From Candidatus Latescibacterota bacterium (GTDB lineage: Bacteria; Latescibacterota; UBA2968), in assembly GCA_022823725.1 (NCBI GenBank), contig JAJEHL010000026.1, forward strand, positions 186,001 to 250,000: DNA of 64,000 bases, in the 5' to 3' direction. The notes beneath the pieces are model-generated. The model saw nothing but the letters and a program-made list of their open reading frames with translations, was not told where the DNA came from and ran no database searches. Position 1 is the stretch's first letter. Each line of letters starts with the position of its first letter. Positions 41,478 to 49,461 of this stretch are shown here, in pieces. Both the position numbers and the translations under genes were made by a program.

Positions 41478-41516
41478 GTGTTCATTTTCGGACACTACTG
41501 TATCAAAATCGGACAC
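41478..41516 (+). promoter_or_regulatory. Upstream activator element, copy 1
   Basis: GTGTTCATTTTCGGACAC (41478-41495) is an imperfect palindrome, followed by TATCAAAATCGGACAC (41501-41516). The whole 39-base block is repeated without change at 54867-54905. It ends 64 bases before the -24 element of a sigma-54 promoter, the usual place for an NtrC-type activator site. Confidence 0.8.
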
Positions 41517-41580
41517 TTTCCAATTAGCCAATTTTAGGCGTTTTTTCATAAATTATTGTTATTTCAATACTTGATTCTTT

Positions 41581-41596
41581 TGGCACGATTATTGCA
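41581..41596 (+). promoter_or_regulatory. Sigma-54 (-24/-12) promoter, copy 1
   Basis: TGGCACGATTATTGCA matches the sigma-54 consensus TGGCAC-N5-TTGCW with exactly ten bases between GG and GC. It lies 46 bases before the first permease gene and should drive the array with help of an enhancer-binding activator. Confidence 0.88.
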
Positions 41597-41642
41597 GTAA
41601 AATGAGCACAAAGAACACGCGGCGACATCCAGGGAGAACAAA

Positions 41643-44006
41643 ATGCTCCGCAACTATCTAACCGTAGCGTACCGCAATCTCGTCCGTTACAAAGTGTATT
41701 CGGCGATTAACATTACCGGCCTGGCAATCGGCATTGCGTTTTGCATCTTGACCTTCTTGTACATACGACACGAATGGTCCTTCGACGCATTCCACGAAAA
41801 AGTGGATCGGATTTATCGCATTTACAACAAAGGAGAAGTGGGAGAAGGTAGCGATGCCTCAGCTGCTATGCCGGGCCCTCTCGGTCCTGCATTGGCAGAA
41901 GCATTCCCCACACAAATGCAGCATGTCGTGAGAATCTATCACTCTTCTCGCACATTCCAATACAGCGACCATTCATTTCGAGAGCGCGTTATTTATGCCG
42001 ATCCGGGTTTCTGGGATGTTTTTTCATTTCCCCTCGTGAAAGGCGACCCCACAACAGCACTGGATCGCAAAGACGCCATGATCATATCAGAAACCGTCGC
42101 ACAAAAATTCTTCGGCAACACCGACCCAATGGGGAAATCGATTTCTTTCACAAGAAACTCAAAAATCCATCAGGTTCTAATTACGGGCATCGTGAAAGAC
42201 ATCCCCGAAACATCCAGCATACAATTCGGCTGCATCCAGTCCTATGAGAATGTCGAAGATGCGCTCAACTCGTGGAATTACACAGGTAACACCAGCACCT
42301 ACGTCTTACTCCACAATCAGGCTCGCGCCGAAGACATAGAAAAATTACTTCCGCGTTTTATAAACTGGTCCTGGCCCATCATGGGGGAAAATCAAAAGCT
42401 GAAATTGCAACCCCTTGCCAACGTCCATTTCAATCCAAATATCCGCGCACCCGAACCCGCCACTGATCCGGCATACAGCTACATCCTGTTGTGCATTACA
42501 GTTCTGGTACTATTTGTCGCATGCGTGAATTTTATGACCCTCGCCCTGGGACGGTCGGCTTCTCGGGCGCGAGAAATCGGCATCCGCAAAGTCGTTGGCG
42601 CACACAAACCCCAGGTCATTGTGCAATTTCTCACAGAATCCGTGCTCTTAAGCCTCATAGCATTTATAATCGGACTCGCCCTATCAGAACTTTTAATGCC
42701 ATTGTTCAACAACCTCATGGCGCAAAAATTATCCATAGTTGCACATCTGGATGGTCTGGCATTTGCCTCGCTCATGGGCCTGACTCTAATCGTCGGCCTG
42801 CTCGCAGGTACCTATCCAGCCTTTGTCCTCTCCGGATTTATGCCCATTCACGTACTCAAAGGCAGATTGAAAATAGTCAGTGCGGGATTGTTCAGCCAGT
42901 TTCTCGTGGTCTTCCAGATCGCGATGTCTGCGGTTCTCGTCATCAGTGCCCTCATCATGACCTCTCAACTCGACTATTTGCGGACCAAACCCCTGGGATT
43001 TGACAGCGAACACCTCATTGCCGTCAGTCGCCTCAGCAAGCTGAGAGACCTGGGACCAAAAGGCATTGAAACCTATCGGGACGCCCTGTTATCCCATCAC
43101 GCAATTCTCGGCGTGACCCCAATATATCACATGATGCGCAATGGATACCAGTCGCGTGGGAATGTGATACATGAAGGAACAACCTTAAAAGGCGTGGAAA
43201 TCTTCTTCGTCGATTACGACTTTGTACCAACCCTCGACATCAAATTGATCGAAGGCCGAAATTATTCACGGGACCTTGTGACAGACCCCACCGCATCTGT
43301 AATCATCAACCAAACTCTGGCCAAACAACTGGGACCGGGACCACCCCTCGGAAAAACACTGAAATTTTTTGATGATATGACAGTAATCGGCGTGGTAAAC
43401 GATTTTCATTTTCGCTCTCTCCACCACAAAATTGGCCCCGCACTCCTGAAATGCGCGCCAGAACATCAATTTACCCACCTGCTAATTCGGGTGCGTGCCG
43501 AAGACATCTCCGGCACACTGGCGTTTATGGAAGAACAATGGGAAGCCGTAACACAATCCTCTGGATTCCGCTATTCGTTTCTCGACGAAGGCATTGATCG
43601 CCAATACCGAACCGAAGAGCGATGGCATCGCATGATCGGATACGGAACCCTATTCGCCATTTTTATCGCCTGTCTGGGCGCGTTTGGATTGACAGCGCTC
43701 GCCGTGACCCGGCGCACCAAAGAAATTGGCATTCGCAAAATATTGGGCGCCAGCGTCACAAACGTCGTGCGTTTGCTATCGCGCGAATTCGTTCTGCTGG
43801 TCGGCATAGCAAATGTACTGGCCTGGCCAGTCGCCTATTGGGCAATGAGCAAATGGCTATCGGACTTCGCGTATCGAATTGAACTGGGCATCGGAGCATT
43901 CGTGCTAGGTGGCGTACTGACACTACTGGTCGTAATCGGAACAGTGAGCCTGCAAGCCGTAAAAGCAGCAAAAATGAACCCTGTGGAGGCATTGCGATAT
44001 GAATAA
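41643..44006 (+). CDS. FtsX/MacB-type ABC transporter permease A
   Basis: A 787-residue permease with the arrangement TM, extracytoplasmic MacB-PCD-like domain, three-helix FtsX domain, TM, second extracytoplasmic domain, second FtsX domain. Membrane segments lie near residues 20-42, 278-400, 419-442 and 665-780. The coupling-helix motifs REIGIRKVVGAH (about 305) and KEIGIRKILGAS (about 690) are both present. It has no Walker motifs, so it needs a separate ATPase, most likely the one at 61604. Such permeases export lipids, peptides or signals or transmit force to the envelope. It follows the first sigma-54 promoter with a GGGAGA site. Confidence 0.9.
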   Translation: MLRNYLTVAYRNLVRYKVYSAINITGLAIGIAFCILTFLYIRHEWSFDAFHEKVDRIYRIYNKGEVGEGSDASAAMPGPLGPALAEAFPTQMQHVVRIYHSSRTFQYSDHSFRERVIYADPGFWDVFSFPLVKGDPTTALDRKDAMIISETVAQKFFGNTDPMGKSISFTRNSKIHQVLITGIVKDIPETSSIQFGCIQSYENVEDALNSWNYTGNTSTYVLLHNQARAEDIEKLLPRFINWSWPIMGENQKLKLQPLANVHFNPNIRAPEPATDPAYSYILLCITVLVLFVACVNFMTLALGRSASRAREIGIRKVVGAHKPQVIVQFLTESVLLSLIAFIIGLALSELLMPLFNNLMAQKLSIVAHLDGLAFASLMGLTLIVGLLAGTYPAFVLSGFMPIHVLKGRLKIVSAGLFSQFLVVFQIAMSAVLVISALIMTSQLDYLRTKPLGFDSEHLIAVSRLSKLRDLGPKGIETYRDALLSHHAILGVTPIYHMMRNGYQSRGNVIHEGTTLKGVEIFFVDYDFVPTLDIKLIEGRNYSRDLVTDPTASVIINQTLAKQLGPGPPLGKTLKFFDDMTVIGVVNDFHFRSLHHKIGPALLKCAPEHQFTHLLIRVRAEDISGTLAFMEEQWEAVTQSSGFRYSFLDEGIDRQYRTEERWHRMIGYGTLFAIFIACLGAFGLTALAVTRRTKEIGIRKILGASVTNVVRLLSREFVLLVGIANVLAWPVAYWAMSKWLSDFAYRIELGIGAFVLGGVLTLLVVIGTVSLQAVKAAKMNPVEALRYE

Positions 44007-44598
44007 ACAAGCAGACATAGAAAACGATATACAATTAATCCACATGATAAAAGCCGGCGACAAAAGCGCGTTTGGCAAACTCTACTATCTGCACCAGAGT
44101 CGCGTACGCGCCATCGTCGGGCGATATGTGCAGGACCGCGAGGAAACCGAAGATCTGATGCAGGTCGTATTCATGAAAGTCTTTCAGAGCCTGCGCCATT
44201 TTCGCGGCGAATCGACATTCACAACATGGATAACGCGCATTGCCATCAACGTCGGGCGGTCACACCTCCGGTCCCGGCTATCCCGGAAAAACGGCATGGA
44301 AACAGCAGCGCGACAAATGCCCGAACCAATTACTCTGACAACGCCAGAAGATAGCATCATAAAAAAGGAACGCCATCAACTCTTAGCACAGGGCCTGCGT
44401 ACACTGCCCCAGACACAACAACGCGCAATGTGGCTTCGCTACATAAAAGAACTGTCCTACCGCGAAATCGTGTGGGAAATGCGAGCACCCCTCGGCACCG
44501 TGAAAATCTGGCTCTACCGCGGACGCCATCAGCTAAAACGCGCGCTGGAAAAACAAGAGGTTGGAGGCTGGGCGGGCCGATCTCACCTGATAAAATAA
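43999..44598 (+). CDS. ECF-type sigma factor coupled to permease A
   Basis: A 199-residue ECF sigma factor. Region 2 is AFGKLYYLHQSRVRAIVGRYV, EDLMQVVFMKVFQSLRHFRGESTFTTWITRIAINV; region 4 is LPQTQQRAMWLRYIKELSYREIVWEMRAPLGTVKIWLYRGR. Its first eight bases overlap the 3' end of the permease A gene, so the two are translated together. No anti-sigma gene is adjacent; the permease itself is a candidate regulator. It resembles the sigma factor at 30837 and lies 39 bases before permease B1. Confidence 0.92.
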   Translation: MNKQADIENDIQLIHMIKAGDKSAFGKLYYLHQSRVRAIVGRYVQDREETEDLMQVVFMKVFQSLRHFRGESTFTTWITRIAINVGRSHLRSRLSRKNGMETAARQMPEPITLTTPEDSIIKKERHQLLAQGLRTLPQTQQRAMWLRYIKELSYREIVWEMRAPLGTVKIWLYRGRHQLKRALEKQEVGGWAGRSHLIK

Positions 44599-44637
44599 AA
44601 TATAGAGTTTACGCCACACCATACACAGGAGAGACCA

Positions 44638-46962
44638 ATGTTCACTGAAATATCTTTATTCAGTAGCTACCTGAAAACAGCGATTCGCAACCTCGCCAGG
44701 CACCGTGTGTACTCTGCCATCAACATCATCGGCATTGCCATCGGCCTCGCCTTCTGTATCCTCACCTTCCTTTTCGTCCACAACGAATGGACCTACGACA
44801 CCTTTCACGAAAACGCCGAGCGCATCTATCGGGTTTCTGGTACGACACCAGATCCTCTCGGACCCGCAATAGCAGAAGCATTCCCAGACATGCAGACCGT
44901 TCGTTTCAGCAGTAGCGGGGGAAAAATTGGTACAGAAGACCGCGCTTTTCAAGCAACTTTAGGTTTTGTTGATCTCGATTTCCTCGACATTTTTTCTTTT
45001 CCAGTCATTCACGGCGACCCCGCTCAAGCACTCCAGGACAAATATTCTGTAATCATAACAGAAAAAATCGCGCAGAAATATTTCAACAACGCCAACCCCG
45101 TCGGGGAACAGCTTCCAATTCAGTACTTCGGGAAAGAAATTCAAAACTACACCATCACGGGCATTGTGCAAAACGTACCCAAAAACTCTACAATTCAATT
45201 TGATATACTACTGCCATTTGAACCAAATCCCATGATGCGCGCCCCAAGCCGATGGTATATATCCTACCTGGATACGTATATGATGCTCCCCCCAAATATA
45301 TCCCCAAATAGTGTCGAACAGCAATTTCCCAGATTGACTAAAATCTGGTTCGGCGACGAGAAAGAACTCAAACTCCTGCCTATCACCCAAATGCATTTTG
45401 CCCAAAACATGAGGGTACGTAATAGCAGTAATCCCGTTTATTCATACATCCTATCGGGCATCGCACTACTCGTCCTATTTATCGCCTGTATCAACTTTAT
45501 CACTTTAACCCTCGGACGGCAGGCAACGCGAGCGCGAGAAGTCGGCTTGCGAAAAGTCGTCGGCGCAGGGCGCATGCAGATCGCAAACCAATTTATCGGC
45601 GAATCCCTCTTGCTCATCATCATTGCACTCATAATTGGCATTGCCATCGCAGAACTCGCCTTGCCAACATTTAACAACCTATCCGGAAAATCCCTATCCA
45701 TGAGCGACGGCCTCAACACCACAACACTCGCCTTTCTTATTCTGCTTATCAGTCTCGTTGGCATCACAGCAGGGGGGTATCCCGCTTTTGTCCTATCCCG
45801 CCTGCAGCCGACCCAAATCATAACAAGCCAGCTACAAATTAAAACGGGCAATCGTTTTGGCAAAATACTGGTCATCTTTCAGTTTGCCCTATCCATATTT
45901 TTCATCATCACCACCTTAATGATGGCCCAACAACTCACCTTTTTGCGAACCAAACCCCTGGGATATCAAACCGAACACGTTGTCGCCATTCAGACCCAGG
46001 CACTGCAAAGAGAAAACAAAACCCTGCCAACCGTTTTTCGGGATGCCCTGCTGTCACATCCCTCAATCATAAGCACGACCTGGCTTGGGCACAGATTAAA
46101 CAACAACATGGGTTCCCGAACTTATATAAGTTATGACGGAAATCCAGAGCAACAGGTTGAGCGCATCACGATTGATTACGATTTGTTCAAAACACTCGAC
46201 ATGAAACTCGTTGCAGGTCGAGAATACAACAGAGAATTTTCAACAGATGCCAAAGAATCAATCCTTGTCAACGAGGCACTTGTCCAAAAATTCGGCATAG
46301 AGGATCCCGTTGGCAAAACAATCAAACATGGACGAGACAAGACCATCATCGGTGTTGTCCGCGATTTCCATTTTCGCTCCCTGCATCACAAAATTGAACC
46401 CGCCATTCTGCCCTTCTCTACAAGTCATTGGTCCTTGTGGGTTCGCATTCGTCCCGAAAATGTGCCCAGCACCATCGCTTTTATAAAAGAAAAATGGGCA
46501 GAAGTCGCCCCCAACCAGACATTCAGATTTTCATTCATCAATGAAGATTTAGACAAACAATACAAAAAAGAAGAACGCTGGAACCAAATGATCCAATACG
46601 CCACAGGATTCGCCATCTTCATCGCGGCACTCGGCGCATTCGGACTGGCAGCATTAGCTGTCGCACGACGCACCAAAGAAATCGGCATTCGCAAGGTCTT
46701 AGGCGCATCACAGGCACAAATCCTATCCCTACTCTCGCGAGAATTTGTCCTCTACATCGCCCTATCAAGCCTCATCGCATTCCCAATCGCCTATTACGCC
46801 ACCAATCAATGGTTACAAACCTTCGCCTACCGCACCGAATTGGGTATTGGTGCCTTCTTACTCGGCAGCGTCGCCATGTTCCTTATCGTCCTCACAACCG
46901 TCACCACTCAGACCCTCAAAGCCGCACGCGCAAACCCGGCGGATGCCTTGCGAGATGAGTAA
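44638..46962 (+). CDS. FtsX/MacB-type ABC transporter permease B1
   Basis: A 774-residue two-domain FtsX permease with the same layout as permease A (coupling motifs REVGLRKVVGAG and KEIGIRKVLGAS). An ACAGGAGAG site precedes the ATG. It is a near copy of permease B2 (52383-54743); they share long stretches such as HNEWTYDTFHEN and the whole last 150 residues by eye, and differ mainly in the first extracytoplasmic domain. There is no Walker motif. It is followed after 47 bases by permease C1, and the pair B1-C1 is mirrored by B2-C2. Confidence 0.9.
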   Translation: MFTEISLFSSYLKTAIRNLARHRVYSAINIIGIAIGLAFCILTFLFVHNEWTYDTFHENAERIYRVSGTTPDPLGPAIAEAFPDMQTVRFSSSGGKIGTEDRAFQATLGFVDLDFLDIFSFPVIHGDPAQALQDKYSVIITEKIAQKYFNNANPVGEQLPIQYFGKEIQNYTITGIVQNVPKNSTIQFDILLPFEPNPMMRAPSRWYISYLDTYMMLPPNISPNSVEQQFPRLTKIWFGDEKELKLLPITQMHFAQNMRVRNSSNPVYSYILSGIALLVLFIACINFITLTLGRQATRAREVGLRKVVGAGRMQIANQFIGESLLLIIIALIIGIAIAELALPTFNNLSGKSLSMSDGLNTTTLAFLILLISLVGITAGGYPAFVLSRLQPTQIITSQLQIKTGNRFGKILVIFQFALSIFFIITTLMMAQQLTFLRTKPLGYQTEHVVAIQTQALQRENKTLPTVFRDALLSHPSIISTTWLGHRLNNNMGSRTYISYDGNPEQQVERITIDYDLFKTLDMKLVAGREYNREFSTDAKESILVNEALVQKFGIEDPVGKTIKHGRDKTIIGVVRDFHFRSLHHKIEPAILPFSTSHWSLWVRIRPENVPSTIAFIKEKWAEVAPNQTFRFSFINEDLDKQYKKEERWNQMIQYATGFAIFIAALGAFGLAALAVARRTKEIGIRKVLGASQAQILSLLSREFVLYIALSSLIAFPIAYYATNQWLQTFAYRTELGIGAFLLGSVAMFLIVLTTVTTQTLKAARANPADALRDE

Positions 46963-47009
46963 TCGTCACTTTGACTGCGAAATAGCTGGACGGAATAGGA
47001 GGGAAGATC

Positions 47010-49439
47010 ATGATCAAAAATTATCTAACCGTTGCGATCCGCAATCTGATGCGGCACAAACTATACACCTCAATCAACGTATTGGGACTCGCCATTGGGC
47101 TGGCGTGTGGCATTCTGATCCTGTTGTATATCCAGCAGGAATTTGCGGTAAACCGCTCTCACATCCTGGGCGACCGAATTTACAAAGTGATTCGGGAACA
47201 ACGCGGCAGTACGCAAACATCATACACAGAAGGCACATCAGGCGCACTCAGCCCTGTATTGGAAGAAACATTTCCCGAAGTAGAAACAACTGTGCGTATC
47301 TGGCGGTGGACTGTATCTGTACAATACGGCGAGCGCAAGGATCGATATCTCCTTGCGCTGGTAGATGACAACTTTCTGGACGTATTCAATTTTCCCCTCA
47401 TAAAAGGCGACTCAGAAACCGCATTTCGCACGCCCTACTCTGTAGTCATTACCGACGACATGGCGCAACACCTATTTGGCGATATGGATCCCATGGGGCA
47501 AACAGTTTCAATTGATAATCGCAGTTTTCCGGGCGAATACACAGTAACGGGCATCGTAAAAGCACCACATCTCTCATCAGGCCTTTATTTTCAAATACTC
47601 TCAACCACAATACCCTCCGTAGAAGAAACGCAAGAAGTGTGGACATTGTGGCGACCCACGCAATCGTGGCGTCCGGTAAAAACCTTTGTGCTATTAAAAG
47701 CAGGACAAAACGCAGAAACTCTCCAGGCAAAAATGCAACCGTTGATCAAGCAGTATATGGGGGATGAAGTTGCAGAAAAAAACACCTACTATTTGCAGCC
47801 CCTGCATCGCGTGTACTTGTATGGCGAATCCGATTTTAACCCGGCTGCTGACAGCCCCATGCGACACATTTACATGCTGGCGGCTATCGGACTGATCGTA
47901 GTGGTCATTGCATGCGTGAACTTTACAAATCTGGCAACTGCACGCGCTGTCACCCGCAAACGCGAAGTGGGTGTGCGAAAAGTGGTTGGCGCACATCGCC
48001 CGCAACTGATGGTCCAGTTCTTGAGTGAATCCCTGCTTTTAACCTGCGCCGCTCTGCTGATTGCCCTTGCACTGGTCGAGTTATGCCTGCCCTTATTCAA
48101 CCAATTTGTGCGCGGCAATTTGCACCTCAACGCGGCTACAGTAATAATAGGTGCGCCAGCAGTACTGGCACTCACATTGTTGGTCGGACTGCTGGGGGGA
48201 TGGTATCCGGCGTTTTTCCTCTCCTCTTTTCGCCCGGTGACCGCGTTAAAAAGCAGTGCGTCTTCCTCATCGGGTTCCACAGGACTAAAGAAGGGACTCG
48301 TATTATTTCAGTTCGGCATGTCCATTTTGCTGGTAATCTGCACCCTGATCGTTTATCAGCAACTGCGATATATAGAAACCAAAGATATGGGTTTTGCACG
48401 CGATCACATTGTGAGTTTACCCATTTTTGTCCCTGACTTTTCCGGAGAGCCAAACCCACAAAAACGCCTTTCGGCACGCCACCAGATGGTCAAACAGGTC
48501 TTTCTCGAACACCCCAATATCCTCAGCGCATCGGCACTGCGCTACGACATCACGGGATACAGCGGACGATTGCGACTGGTCTGGCCCGATGGAGACCCGA
48601 CAAAAGAACGAACAATTCGCATAAACGAAGTCGATGATACGTTCTTTGAAACATTTGAAATCCCCGTGCTTCGCGGTCGCCCCTTTTCAGCCGATGTTGC
48701 CAGCGACACCTCTCAGGCAATTATTTTGAACGAAACAGCCGTGCGCTTGCTCGGCTGGGAGGACGACCCGATCGGCAAACAGATTGTGTTACCAGCATAT
48801 GACAACCTATCCCTAACCGTAATTGGGGTCGTAAGAGATTACCACAATTTGACACTGCGCGAAGAAATCGCACCCATGGGGTTTTTGGCCCGCTGGAAGA
48901 TGTTTTATTCCCTGGCTTTACGCATCCGACCAGAAAACACCGCGCAAACCCTGTCCTTTCTCGAAACACGGTGGAAACACTTTGTGCCGGACGCACCCTT
49001 TGAATATCACTTTCTGGACGAACTCATAGATTGGGTCTATTTCAATGAGCAACTCACCGGCAAAATGCTCGGGGTATTCTCACTACTGGCAATTTTCGTA
49101 GCCTGCTTGGGACTTTTCGGACTGGCCGCATTCATGGTTCAATCGCGCACCAAAGAAATTGGCGTAAGAAAAGTACTGGGTGCATCCACACCACATCTGG
49201 TGATGCTGCTCTCGCGCGAATTTATATTCCTCGTTCTGCTCGCCAATCTCATCGCCTGGCCAATCGCCTACTATCTCATGCGCGACTGGCTCTCTGGATT
49301 TGCCTATCAGACAGACCTGAATGTCTTGCCATTTATCGCAAGCGCGATAATGGCACTGATCATCGCATTTGGAACCGTGAGCGTGCAAGCCATTCGGGCT
49401 GCGCGATCCAATCCCATTGATGCGTTGCGATATGAGTAG
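47010..49439 (+). CDS. FtsX/MacB-type ABC transporter permease C1
   Basis: An 809-residue FtsX permease with two extracytoplasmic domains and two FtsX domains; the coupling motifs are REVGVRKVVGAH and KEIGVRKVLGAS. The ATG follows ATAGGAGGGA. It is a close paralogue of permease C2 (55035-57458), with shared blocks such as LYTSINVLGLAIGLACGILI and NLATARA. There is no Walker motif. It lies 22 bases before permease D. What it exports is not visible. Confidence 0.9.
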   Translation: MIKNYLTVAIRNLMRHKLYTSINVLGLAIGLACGILILLYIQQEFAVNRSHILGDRIYKVIREQRGSTQTSYTEGTSGALSPVLEETFPEVETTVRIWRWTVSVQYGERKDRYLLALVDDNFLDVFNFPLIKGDSETAFRTPYSVVITDDMAQHLFGDMDPMGQTVSIDNRSFPGEYTVTGIVKAPHLSSGLYFQILSTTIPSVEETQEVWTLWRPTQSWRPVKTFVLLKAGQNAETLQAKMQPLIKQYMGDEVAEKNTYYLQPLHRVYLYGESDFNPAADSPMRHIYMLAAIGLIVVVIACVNFTNLATARAVTRKREVGVRKVVGAHRPQLMVQFLSESLLLTCAALLIALALVELCLPLFNQFVRGNLHLNAATVIIGAPAVLALTLLVGLLGGWYPAFFLSSFRPVTALKSSASSSSGSTGLKKGLVLFQFGMSILLVICTLIVYQQLRYIETKDMGFARDHIVSLPIFVPDFSGEPNPQKRLSARHQMVKQVFLEHPNILSASALRYDITGYSGRLRLVWPDGDPTKERTIRINEVDDTFFETFEIPVLRGRPFSADVASDTSQAIILNETAVRLLGWEDDPIGKQIVLPAYDNLSLTVIGVVRDYHNLTLREEIAPMGFLARWKMFYSLALRIRPENTAQTLSFLETRWKHFVPDAPFEYHFLDELIDWVYFNEQLTGKMLGVFSLLAIFVACLGLFGLAAFMVQSRTKEIGVRKVLGASTPHLVMLLSREFIFLVLLANLIAWPIAYYLMRDWLSGFAYQTDLNVLPFIASAIMALIIAFGTVSVQAIRAARSNPIDALRYE

Positions 49440-49461
49440 AGAACAATGACAGGGGCTTCTC

